A DNA stretch of 64,000 nt from Couchioplanes azureus (GTDB lineage: Bacteria; Actinomycetota; Actinomycetes; Mycobacteriales; Micromonosporaceae). This document shows, one piece after another, positions 51,973 to 60,280 of the stretch. The DNA lies in the NCBI RefSeq assembly GCF_014648355.1, contig NZ_BMQY01000001.1, positions 248,001 through 312,000 on the forward strand, given 5' to 3'. The position numbers and the translations under genes were made by a program. A model generated the notes under the pieces. The model saw nothing but the letters and a program-made list of their open reading frames with translations. It did not search any database and had not been told where the DNA came from. The number at the start of each line of letters is the position of its first letter. Within the stretch, counting starts at the first letter, position 1.

Positions 51973-52788
51973 ATGCCTCTGCGGAAGACCGCCAATTCAT
52001 ACCTGCGCCGGCTCACCGGCTACGAGATCCGCAAATACCGGCCGCCGGTGCGCAAGCCGAAGCCCGCACCGAAGCCCCAGCCCGTCGCCAAGCCGCTGCC
52101 GCCGCAGCCTCCGACGCTGCACGACTTCACCAAGCTCAGCGTGATGCTCGAAGTGTCGCCGACCGCGTTCCTGGAAGCCCTGGGCTGGCCGGCCGACGAG
52201 GTGGCGAAGGTCGCCGACGAGTTCGACGAGGTGTCCGAGCGGCTCGACCAGCGCTATTCGCAGACGGAGACGGTCTTCCCGCCGCGGTGGGGCGTCGAGC
52301 AGTCGACGGGCCTGACCCTCTACGGACTCGTACGCCTGCTCCAGCCCTCCGTCGTCGTCGAGACCGGCGTGGCCGACGGGCGTTCGTCCTTCATGACCCT
52401 CAGCGCGCTGGAACGCAACGGCCACGGCATGCTGCACAGTTTCGACGTCCGCGCCGAGGCCGGCAACCTGGTGCGCGGTCACGCCCAATGGAATCTCACG
52501 ATCAGCGACGCCAAGGATCCCCGGCGCAGTTTCACCGAGGCTATCGAGAAGCTCGACACGATCGATCTTTTCCTGCACGACAGCGACCACGGATATCCGA
52601 ACCAGATGTTCGAATACGAGTCCACCTGGCCGAAGATTCCGGTGGACGGCATTCTCGCCAGCGACGACGTCGATCTCACCAAGGCCTACGTCGATTTCGT
52701 CACCCGCACCCAGCAGCGCCCGCACTTCCTGTTCGACCGGCGGAAGATCCTCGGCGCGGTGCGTAAGCAGGAGGTCGACACCGACTGA
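51973..52788 (+). CDS. Class I SAM-dependent methyltransferase (Methyltransf_24-like)
   Basis: A 271-residue protein. A Lys/Pro-rich N-terminus (~20-48) precedes a methyltransferase fold: SVVVETGVADGRSSFMTLSAL is the SAM-binding motif I, FDVRAEAG motif II, and DLFLHDSDHGYPNQMFEYES the acidic loop. This is the CmcI/Methyltransf_24 pattern, often for O-methylation of sugars or small metabolites. ATG 51973 is used; ribosome sites are weak. It follows kgd across a terminator and is probably monocistronic. Confidence 0.8.
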   Translation: MPLRKTANSYLRRLTGYEIRKYRPPVRKPKPAPKPQPVAKPLPPQPPTLHDFTKLSVMLEVSPTAFLEALGWPADEVAKVADEFDEVSERLDQRYSQTETVFPPRWGVEQSTGLTLYGLVRLLQPSVVVETGVADGRSSFMTLSALERNGHGMLHSFDVRAEAGNLVRGHAQWNLTISDAKDPRRSFTEAIEKLDTIDLFLHDSDHGYPNQMFEYESTWPKIPVDGILASDDVDLTKAYVDFVTRTQQRPHFLFDRRKILGAVRKQEVDTD

Positions 52789-52838
52789 CGCGGCTTCCCC
52801 GCCGCCGCCGGCACGATCGTGGCCCCTAGTATCCAGGC

Positions 52839-53018
52839 ATGTACTTCACCGATCGAGGCATCGAGGAGCTGGTCGAGCGGCGCGGCGAGGAGACCGTGAC
52901 CCTCGAGTGGGTGGCCGAGCAGCTGCGGACCTTCGTCGACGTCAACCCGGAGTTCGAGACGCCGATCGAGCGGTTCGCCACCTGGCTCGCCCGCGACGAC
53001 GAGGACGATGAGGAGTAA
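52839..53018 (+). CDS. DUF6104-like small acidic protein
   Basis: A 59-residue protein starting MYFTDRGIEELVERRGEE, with WVAEQLRTFVDVNPEFETP and a terminal run of Asp/Glu. The pattern fits a short conserved actinobacterial family (DUF6104) of unknown function. It overlaps the downstream ATPase gene by 11 bp. Confidence 0.85.
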   Translation: MYFTDRGIEELVERRGEETVTLEWVAEQLRTFVDVNPEFETPIERFATWLARDDEDDEE

Positions 53019-53736
53019 CCCGCTCCCGGATCGGCCCGTCCGCCGGATCGAGCGGGACCCGGAGGCCGAGGTCGACCGGGCCGCGTGGTGGGCGAAGATC
53101 CCCGCCGTCGCGGCGCTGCTCGACCACGGCCTCAACATCCCGGCCGGGGTCACCTTCCTGGTCGGCGAGAACGGCTCCGGCAAGTCCACGCTGATCGAGG
53201 CGCTCGCCGTCGCCCACGGCCTCAACCCGGAGGGCGGCTCGCGCTCGGTGCGCCACCGCAGCCGGGTCACCGAGGCGCCGCTGGGCGAGGCGCTCAAGGT
53301 GGTCCGCACGCCCGGGCGGCGGGCCAACGCGTACTTCCTGCGCGCCGAGACGATGCACGGGCTCTACACGTACCTGGAGAACCTGCCCGGATCGCCGGAC
53401 GGCGACCTGCACGACCGCAGCCACGGCGAGGGCTTCCTGGAACTGCTCTCCCGCAAGTTCCACGGGTACGGCTTCTACCTGATGGACGAGCCCGAGGCGC
53501 CGCTGTCGTTCACGTCGACGCTCGGCCTGCTCGCCCGGCTCGACGCGCTGCGGGCGGACGGCGCGCAGGTCGTGGTCGCGACCCACTCTCCCCTGCTCAC
53601 CGCCCTGCCGGACGCGACCGTCCTGGAGCTGGGCCAGCACGGCATCCGGCGCACGAGCTGGGACGGCCTCGAGGTCGTGGCACACTGGCGGCGATTCCTC
53701 GACGATCCCGGCGGCTATCTGCGCGAGCTGCGCTGA
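53008..53736 (+). CDS. AAA/ABC-like ATPase
   Basis: A 242-residue ATPase of the SMC/AAA_21-like group. Walker A GENGSGKST (after TFLV), a GFLELLSRKF signature-like helix, Walker B FYLMDEPEAPLS and the switch His in ATHSPLLTALP are intact. No membrane segment or coiled coil is present, so it is too short to be an SMC protein; it is like the stand-alone predicted ATPases annotated as AAA family. ATG 53008 lies inside the DUF6104-like gene. Confidence 0.85.
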   Translation: MRSNPLPDRPVRRIERDPEAEVDRAAWWAKIPAVAALLDHGLNIPAGVTFLVGENGSGKSTLIEALAVAHGLNPEGGSRSVRHRSRVTEAPLGEALKVVRTPGRRANAYFLRAETMHGLYTYLENLPGSPDGDLHDRSHGEGFLELLSRKFHGYGFYLMDEPEAPLSFTSTLGLLARLDALRADGAQVVVATHSPLLTALPDATVLELGQHGIRRTSWDGLEVVAHWRRFLDDPGGYLRELR

Positions 53737-53813
53737 ATCCGGTCCGCCGGCCGTTGTCCACAGGGTCGCGCGACGCCCGGCGCGACGGTGGCCGGACCGG
53801 TACGTTGAGGTCT

Positions 53814-55880
53814 GTGGCAAGCAGCGTCTACGTCGCCGGGCTCGGGCCCTCGGTCGGCAAGGGAACGGTCGCGCTCGGCGTCGTCGAGCTGTTGTCCCGG
53901 AAGGTCGCCCGCATCGGGGTGTTCCGCCCGCTGGTCTCCGGCTCCGGCAAGGATCCGCTGCTCACACTGCTGATGAGCCGCTACCCGCTGGCCGCCGGAC
54001 ATGACGACTCCTACGGCGTCACGGTGTCCGAGGCGGCCGCCCTGGTCGCCGACGGCCGGCGCGAGGAGCTCGTGTCCCGCATCGTCGAGCGTTACCGCGC
54101 GGTCGAGCGGGGGTGCGGCTCGGTCGTCGTGATCGGCAGCGACTTCGCCGACGGGCAGGACGACGGCGGCGACGAGCTGCCCCGGGAGCTGGCGTTCAAC
54201 GCCCGGCTCGCCACCGAGTTCGGCAGCGTGGTCCTTCCCGTCGTCAGCGGTCAGGGGCGGCGGGGCGATCTCGGGGCGGCCGTGCGGTCGGCGTACCACT
54301 CGCTCGTCGATCTCCATGCGACAGTGCCGGCGGTGATCGCCAACCGGGTGCCCGCCGGTGTGGAGACCCCGGACGGCCTGCCCGTGCCGGTCTGGGCCAT
54401 CCCCGAGGTGCCGGCCGTCGCGGCACCGACCGTCGCCGAGGTGGCCGCCGCGCTCGACGCGACGGTGGTGACCGGCAACGAGCACGCCCTCGACCGCGAC
54501 GTGCTCGACTATGTCGTCGGCGCGGCACACGTGCCCGCCGTGCTCGACCACCTCACCGACGGGGCGCTGGTCATCACCCCGGGCGACCGGGCCAACCTGC
54601 TGGTCGCGGCGAGCGCCGCCCACGCCGCCGGCAACGTCACCCTCGCCGGGCTGGTGCTGACCCTCGGCGAGTTCCCCGACCCCCGCGCGGTGCGGGTCAT
54701 CGAGCGGCTCAACACCGGCCTGGCGATGCTGGTCGTGCAGAGCGACAGCTACCACACGATCAACGCCGCCGGCCGGATCCAGGCCCGGCTCAGCACCGTC
54801 ACCCCGCGCAAGGTGGAGGCCGCGCTCGGCGCGTTCGAGGAGCACGTCGACACCGCCGAGCTCGACCGCCTGCTCGACGTCACCCGGTCCAGCCGGGTCA
54901 CCCCGCTGATGTTCGAGAACGACCTCATCGACCGGGCCCGCGCCGAGCGCCGCCACCTGGTGCTCCCCGAGGGCGCCGAGGAGCGCATCCTGCGCGCCAC
55001 GGAGACCCTGCTGCGCCGCGGCGTCGCCGACCTCACCCTGCTCGGGGACCCGGCCGAGATCACCCGGCGGGCCCGCGAGCTGGGCGTCGAAATCGGCGCC
55101 GCCCGGCTGGTCGACCCCGCCACCAGCGGCTGGCGCGACACCTTCGCCGAGCGCTACGCCGAGCTGCGCAAGCACAAGGCCGTCACCCTCGACCTGGCGT
55201 TCGACGTGGTCCGCGACGTCAACTACTTCGGCACGATGATGGTCGCGGCGGGCCTCGCCGACGGCATGGTCTCCGGCGCCGTCCACACCACCGCCGCCAC
55301 CATCCGCCCCGCCTTCGAGATCATCAAGACCGTCCCCGGCCTCACGGTCGCGTCGAGCGTCTTCTTCATGCTGCTCGCCGACCGCGTCCTGGTGTACGGC
55401 GACTGCGCGGTCAACCCGGACCCGGACGCCGCCCAGCTCGCCGACATCGCCCTCTCCTCCGCCCGGACCGCGGCGGCGTTCGGCATCGAGCCCCGGGTGG
55501 CGATGCTGTCGTACTCGACGGGCACCTCCGGCGCGGGCGCGGACGTCGAGAAGGTCGCCGCGGCCACCGCCCTGGTCCGCGAACGCCGTCCGGACCTGCC
55601 GGTCGAGGGCCCGATCCAGTACGACGCGGCCATCGACCCGGCGGTCGCCGCGACCAAGCTCCCGGACAGCCCGGTGGCCGGCAAGGCGACGGTGTTCGTC
55701 TTCCCGGACCTCAACACGGGCAACAACACCTACAAGGCGGTCCAGCGCTCGGCGGACGCGGTGGCGGTGGGCCCGGTCATGCAGGGCCTCCGCCGCCCGG
55801 TCAACGACCTCTCCCGAGGCGCGACGGTCAAGGACATCGTCAACACCGTCGCCATCACGGCGATCCAGGCCCGGTCATGA
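53814..55880 (+). CDS. pta: Phosphate acetyltransferase
   Basis: A 688-residue Pta that interconverts acetyl-CoA and acetyl phosphate. The N-terminal part is the CobQ/dethiobiotin synthetase-like regulatory domain (VYVAGLGPSVGKGTVALGVV), the middle a DRTGG domain (~215-330), and the C-terminal half (~365-688) the catalytic PTA_PTB domain (LPEGAEERILRATE, SYSTGTSGAG, VFPDLNTGNNTYKAVQRS). The length is normal. GTG 53814 follows GAGG closely. The stop overlaps the ackA start (ATGA). Confidence 0.95.
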   Translation: MASSVYVAGLGPSVGKGTVALGVVELLSRKVARIGVFRPLVSGSGKDPLLTLLMSRYPLAAGHDDSYGVTVSEAAALVADGRREELVSRIVERYRAVERGCGSVVVIGSDFADGQDDGGDELPRELAFNARLATEFGSVVLPVVSGQGRRGDLGAAVRSAYHSLVDLHATVPAVIANRVPAGVETPDGLPVPVWAIPEVPAVAAPTVAEVAAALDATVVTGNEHALDRDVLDYVVGAAHVPAVLDHLTDGALVITPGDRANLLVAASAAHAAGNVTLAGLVLTLGEFPDPRAVRVIERLNTGLAMLVVQSDSYHTINAAGRIQARLSTVTPRKVEAALGAFEEHVDTAELDRLLDVTRSSRVTPLMFENDLIDRARAERRHLVLPEGAEERILRATETLLRRGVADLTLLGDPAEITRRARELGVEIGAARLVDPATSGWRDTFAERYAELRKHKAVTLDLAFDVVRDVNYFGTMMVAAGLADGMVSGAVHTTAATIRPAFEIIKTVPGLTVASSVFFMLLADRVLVYGDCAVNPDPDAAQLADIALSSARTAAAFGIEPRVAMLSYSTGTSGAGADVEKVAAATALVRERRPDLPVEGPIQYDAAIDPAVAATKLPDSPVAGKATVFVFPDLNTGNNTYKAVQRSADAVAVGPVMQGLRRPVNDLSRGATVKDIVNTVAITAIQARS

Positions 55881-57322
55881 AGATCCTCGTCCTGAACTGC
55901 GGCTCATCCTCGGTGAAGTACCGCCTCTTCGACTCCCCACCCGCCGCCACGACACCCCAGCCGATCCCTTCCCCGGTGTCGCCGTCTCCCCACGCCACGG
56001 ACCGATCTTCCGCGGCCTCGCCGTCTGCGGCCTCGCCGTCCGCGCGCTCATCTTCCGCCGCCGCGCCGTCTGCGGCCTCGCCGTCCGCGCGCTCATCTTC
56101 CGCCGCCGCGCCGTCTGCGGCCTCGCCGTCCGCGCGCTCATCTTCCGCCGCCGCGCCTTCCGGAGCTTCGCGTTTCGCCGGCGCGCCCTCCGCCCCGGCG
56201 CCCTCCGCCCCGGCGCCCTCCGCCCCGGCGCCCTCCGCCCCGGCGCCCTCCGCCCCGGCGCCTTCCGCCCACAAGCCGGTGACGCTGGCCAAGGGGCTGA
56301 TCGAGCGCATCGGGGAGGCGGGCGGAGACGCCCCGGATCACACCGCCGCCCTGCAACGAATCATGGAGTCCGTGGACCTGGAGGACCTCGGCGCGATCGG
56401 TCACCGGGTCGTGCACGGCGGCAGCCTCTTCAGCGAACCGACGCTCATCGACGACGAGGTCGTGGCGACGATCGAGGGCCTGGTGCCGCTCGCGCCCCTG
56501 CACAACCCGGCGGCCCTGAGCGGCATCGCGGTCACCCGCAAGCTCCTGCCTGAGGTTCCCCAGGTCGCCGTCTTCGACACGGCGTTCCACCAGAGCATCC
56601 CGCCGGAAGGCGTCACGTACGCCATCGACGCCGGCCTGGCCGCCGCCTGGCAGATCCGGCGCTACGGCTTCCACGGGACGTCCCACGCGTACGTGGCCCG
56701 CGAGACGGCGGCCCTCCTCGGCCGACCGCCGCAGGAGACCAACGTGATCACCCTCCACCTGGGCAACGGCGCCAGCGCCTGCGCGGTCCGGGGCGGCCGC
56801 AGCGTCGCCACCTCCATGGGCATGTCCCCACTGCCCGGCCTCGTCATGGGCACCCGCAGCGGCGACATCGACCCCACCGTGATCTTCCACCTGCACCGCG
56901 TGGCGGGCCTCTCCATCGAAGAGATCGAACGCTCCCTGACCCGCTCCGCGGGCCTGCAAGGCCTGGCCGGCGCCAACGACATGCGCGAAGTCGAACGCCG
57001 CCGCGCGGAGGGCGACCCGGCGGCCACCCTCGCATTCGCCGTCTACTGCCGCCGCATCAAGGAACACGTCGGCGCCTACCTCGCGATCCTCGGCCACACC
57101 GACGCCATCACCTTCACAGCCGGCATAGGCGAGAACTCCCCGACGGTACGGTCCACAGCCCTGCACGGCCTGTCCGCACTCGGCATAGAAATAGACGAAT
57201 CTCGCAACAACCGAGGCGACCGGATCATCTCCCCGGACAACGCAAGAGTCGCGGTCTGCGTAGTCCCCACAGACGAGGAGCTCGAAATAGCCGAAGAGAC
57301 AAGGGCCGCCCTGCGACCCTGA
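55877..57322 (+). CDS. ackA: Acetate kinase with large Ser/Pro/Ala insertion
   Basis: A 481-residue acetate kinase, about 80 longer than the usual ~400. The N-terminal LVLNCGSSSVKYRLFD is intact, as are GHRVVHGG, FDTAFHQSIP, GFHGTSHAY, LHLGNGASAC and FTAGIGENS, the ATP- and acetate-binding motifs. The excess comes from residues ~21-131, a low-complexity Ser/Pro/Ala region that replaces the short loop between the first strands, before LAKGLIERIG. It is translated from in-frame DNA repeats. All catalytic motifs remain, so the enzyme is probably active. Confidence 0.93.
   Translation: MKILVLNCGSSSVKYRLFDSPPAATTPQPIPSPVSPSPHATDRSSAASPSAASPSARSSSAAAPSAASPSARSSSAAAPSAASPSARSSSAAAPSGASRFAGAPSAPAPSAPAPSAPAPSAPAPSAPAPSAHKPVTLAKGLIERIGEAGGDAPDHTAALQRIMESVDLEDLGAIGHRVVHGGSLFSEPTLIDDEVVATIEGLVPLAPLHNPAALSGIAVTRKLLPEVPQVAVFDTAFHQSIPPEGVTYAIDAGLAAAWQIRRYGFHGTSHAYVARETAALLGRPPQETNVITLHLGNGASACAVRGGRSVATSMGMSPLPGLVMGTRSGDIDPTVIFHLHRVAGLSIEEIERSLTRSAGLQGLAGANDMREVERRRAEGDPAATLAFAVYCRRIKEHVGAYLAILGHTDAITFTAGIGENSPTVRSTALHGLSALGIEIDESRNNRGDRIISPDNARVAVCVVPTDEELEIAEETRAALRP
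55937..56270 (+). repeat. In-frame 45-bp and 15-bp repeats inside ackA
   Basis: Two arrays lie inside the coding sequence: about three copies of a 45-bp unit (about 56020-56155, 15 residues rich in Ser and Ala) followed by about six copies of a 15-bp unit (about 56180-56265, GCCCCGGCGCCCTCC, five residues with Pro). Both periods are multiples of three. Confidence 0.9.
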
Positions 57323-57560
57323 CCCAGCCCGGCCCGCATGGCACCCCGACAACCCCTGGTCGCGTCCGGGCTCTTGCCACCGGGCTGAGCCGTGTCAGGC
57401 TGCCGATAAGAGTAGGCCTGGCACAGCAACGGTCCCGCTCCCCGTGGGCGCCGTTTGTAGTCGGCCCGACCGACGACGATCACACGGTGTGGAGGCCTGT
57501 TGAGAGCCGGCCCCGACCAACAGCGCCCGCATGGCGCGGTTCCCGTTGAGAGTCCGCCCG
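57323..57560. other. Spacer after ackA
   Basis: Non-coding; no convincing ORF. The last ~50 bases contain a degenerate version of the 37-bp unit that follows. Confidence 0.5.
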
Positions 57561-57889
57561 GCCAGCAGCGGTCACGCGGACGTGGAACGTCGGTCCGGCC
57601 AGCAGCGGTCACGCGGACGTGGAACGTCGGTCCGGCCAGCAGCGGTCACGCGGACGTGGAACGTCGGCCCGTCCAGCAGCGGTCACGCAGGCGCGGAACG
57701 TCGGCCCGTCCAGCAGCGGTCACGCAGGCGTGCAACGTCGGTCCGGTCGGCAGCGGTCACCCGGGCAGGGAACGTCCGTCCGGCCGGCAGCGGTCACCCG
57801 GGCGCGGAAGGCGAACGTGTCCAGCAGCGGTCACGCGGGCGCGGAAGGTCGGTCCGGCCGGTGGCGACCACGCGGCTCGGAGGCCGCCG
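57561..57889. repeat. 37-bp minisatellite, eight to nine copies
   Basis: Head-to-tail copies of a 37-bp unit (starting GGCCAGCAGCGGTCACGC) with no spacers; the first three are near identical, the later ones diverge, and the ninth is degenerate. The array ends exactly at the stop codon of the small gene at 57890. The period changes frame, so all frames are open by chance. Confidence 0.93.
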
Positions 57890-58057
57890 TCAGCTGACGG
57901 CAAGCCAGGCGATGAGGGCGACCAGGACGACCGCTACCACGGCTCCACCGATGATCAGCGGCGTCTTCGAGGCCGCTGCCGGCTCCTCGGGTGCGTTCTG
58001 CGTGAAGGCACGGAACGCCTCGGTGTTGCCGCTCGGGTCGACGCTGTTGTCAGACAT
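57890..58057 (-). CDS. Small single-pass membrane protein
   Basis: A 55-residue protein (MSDNSVDPSGNTEAFRAF...). After a hydrophilic N-terminus with APEEPAAASK it has one membrane helix (LIIGGAVVAVVLVALIAWLA) reaching the C-terminus. A weak AAGG site precedes ATG 58057. No family is recognised. Confidence 0.75.
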   Translation of the reverse strand: MSDNSVDPSGNTEAFRAFTQNAPEEPAAASKTPLIIGGAVVAVVLVALIAWLAVS

Positions 58058-59185
58058 GCGGACGACCTTAGCGAAGCCGCGCGCCTCCCAGCCAGGCCCA
58101 CCCCGCCCTTTACCAGGCCGTTCAGGGGAGCACCCACGATTTCACTCTCCGGTGGGAGTGTCTCCGCGCCCGGATTGCCCCGGCACGCCGCCCCGACGAG
58201 CCCGAACCATGACTCGGTGTGCCCCTATCTCCCGCTAGGAGTGACCTACGTCGGCCCTCCCCACACCCGAACGGGTGCCGGACAAAGGCACCGATCCGGC
58301 CAGCGGCGGGCCCCCGCCCTGAGCTGAGCGCCATGGACGTCGGCAACCATCGCCCGCGGGCTTCCGACGGCGTCGGAGACAGCCGTTGGGGTCGACGACG
58401 CGGGAAGCTGGCTTTGGACTCCAGCAAGGGGAACCCGACAACCTCCACCTGCACGCGAGGAGCACCGCCCGCGCGCCCTGGAGCTCGGCAACGAGATCAC
58501 CGGCGGCCCCTTCAACCACCAACCGCCTCCAACGACGCATTGCCGTGCGCAACTAGCACCGCCCGCGCGCAACAAGCGCCCCGCGCAACGAGCACCCCTG
58601 CGCGCGACGAGCACCTGCCGCGCGCAACGGACGTCGCCCATCTGCCACCACCCGCGCCTCAACGAGCATCACCCGCGCGTCCGGCGAAACCGCCCGCGCC
58701 TGGCAAGCCCCGGTGCCGAGCTAAGCGACACCCGCACTGGGCAAGCAACGACCGCGCCCAGCAAGCAACGACGGCGCCCAGCACACAAACGACCGCGCCC
58801 AGCGGGCAACGACGGCGCCCAGCACACACACGACCGCGCCCAAGCAAGCAACCACGGCGCCCAGCACACAAACGACCGCGCCCCAGCAAGCAACGGTCGC
58901 GGCCGGGCGGGGCACCGCTCAGCCGTAGCAAGCACCCTTCCGGCTCAGCGCGCGGCCGCCCCGATCCCCTGAGAGCCGCCGAGGCCACTGGCACGGTCAT
59001 GCCGGCCGCGGCTCGCGGGCCGGCCGCTGCCGGCGAAGAGCCTCGAGGCTGACGCCGGTCGACGTGCACCCGCGGATCGACCCGAGCAGAGACGCGCGAC
59101 CTGTGGCGTCCGCGCGTCTTGCCAGGGTCGTTCGTGCCGGGCTGGACCATCCGCCGGCTGCGCGGCGGACCTCGGCGGCGCGGTG
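58058..59185. other. 1.1-kb gene-poor region
   Basis: No ORF here has convincing composition or start signal; long frames exist on both strands only because GC is high. The stretch 58540-58700 is rich in GCGCGCAACGAGCAC-like repeats and 58738-58905 holds a tandem array. Nothing else recognisable was seen. Confidence 0.5.
58738..58905. repeat. About 19-bp degenerate tandem repeat
   Basis: Roughly eight copies of GCGCCCAGCAAGCAACGAC-like units, alternating with a CACACAAACGAC variant. Imperfect; period about 19-20. Confidence 0.75.
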
Positions 59186-60136
59186 TCAGTGGAGGTGGTC
59201 GATGGCCACCTTGCCGAACACCTCGCCCGAGTGGAGGCGGGCGAAGGCGTCCGCCACCGCGGTGAAGCCGTACGTCGAGTCGATGACCGGGCGGATGTCC
59301 TCGGTGACGCAGAGCTTCAGGAGTGCGGCCAGTTCGTCGGCGGTGCCCATGGTGCTGCCCAGGATGTCGAGCTGCATCATGAAGACGCGGCGGAGGTCGA
59401 CCTTCGGGAAGGGGCCGCCGGTGGCGCCGCAGACCACGATGCGGGCGCCGGGGGCCGCGCACTTCAGGGAGTGCTCGAAGGTGGGGGCGCCGACCGACTC
59501 GATGACCACGCCGACGCGTTCGGGGAGGCGGGCGCCGGGTTCGACCGCGGTGGCGCCCAGAGCGGCGATCTTCTCGCGCTTGCCGGGGTCGCGGCTGGTC
59601 GCGTACACCCGCTTGCCGAGGGCCGCGGCGAGGACCACGGCCGCGGTGGCCACGCCGCCGCCCGCGCCCTGGACCAGGACCGCTTCCGCCTCGGCGACGC
59701 GGCCGCGGGTGGTGAGCATGTGGTACGCCGTGAGCCACGCCGTCGGCAGGCATGCCGCGTCGAGGAAGGAGAGCCCCGCGGGCTTGGGCACGAGGTTTGC
59801 CGCCGGGACGGCCACCCGCTCGGCGAGCGTGCCCGGCCAGCGCTCGGACAGCAGCGAGAAGCCGCGCGGGTCCTGCGGGTCGTCGACCACCGGGTAGACG
59901 ACGACCTCGTTGCCCTGCGCGTCCACGCCGGACGCGTCGCAGCCGAGGATCATCGGTAGCCGGTCGGCGGGCAGGCCCACCCCCCGAAGTGACCAGATCT
60001 CGTGGTGGTTGAGCGAGCTGGCCCGGACGTCGACCGTCACCCAGCCGTCGGGCGGCGACGGCTCGGGCAGGTCGCCGACGGTGAGGGCGGCGAGGGGCTC
60101 GTCCGGCTTCGTGGCACTGGCGTAGGCGGCGCGCAT
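59186..60136 (-). CDS. Zinc-independent quinone oxidoreductase-like MDR
   Basis: A 316-residue medium-chain dehydrogenase/reductase. It has NHHEIWSLRGVG, LGCDASGVD, the NADPH motif VLVQGAGGGVATAAV and GTMGTADELAALL. The Cys/His zinc ligands of alcohol dehydrogenases are absent, so it resembles quinone oxidoreductase/enoyl reductase types. The substrate is unknown. ATG 60136 is used with a weak ribosome site. A terminator separates it from the upstream malic enzyme. Confidence 0.85.
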   Translation of the reverse strand: MRAAYASATKPDEPLAALTVGDLPEPSPPDGWVTVDVRASSLNHHEIWSLRGVGLPADRLPMILGCDASGVDAQGNEVVVYPVVDDPQDPRGFSLLSERWPGTLAERVAVPAANLVPKPAGLSFLDAACLPTAWLTAYHMLTTRGRVAEAEAVLVQGAGGGVATAAVVLAAALGKRVYATSRDPGKREKIAALGATAVEPGARLPERVGVVIESVGAPTFEHSLKCAAPGARIVVCGATGGPFPKVDLRRVFMMQLDILGSTMGTADELAALLKLCVTEDIRPVIDSTYGFTAVADAFARLHSGEVFGKVAIDHLH

Positions 60137-60206
60137 GCCGAGAACGCTAGTCACCCCCTCGGTGGCACGCCACCCACCACGCTTCCCCTGTGGATAACAG
60201 CACGAC

Positions 60207-60243
60207 GGGGCCGGCACCGCGGCGAACCGCGGCCGCCGGCCCC
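60207..60243 (-). terminator. Hairpin terminator after malic enzyme
   Basis: Outer arms GGGGCCGGC / GCCGGCCCC with an inner GCGG/CCGC stem, 38 bp beyond the malic-enzyme stop. Confidence 0.8.
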
Positions 60244-60280
60244 GAAGAGGCTTGCGGAGTGAGAGACCGGCCGAAACCGG

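Noticed and set aside
54113..55876. Upstream in-frame extension of ackA through pta
   Set aside because: It runs in the wrong frame of pta; ackA starts with its conserved MKILVLNCGSSS at 55877.
57561..57889. CRISPR-like array
   Set aside because: The 37-bp units are head to tail without unique spacers and there are no cas genes.
58219..59052. 277-codon plus-strand ORF
   Set aside because: Low-complexity Pro/Ala/Thr/Arg composition from repeats, no ribosome site and no domain.
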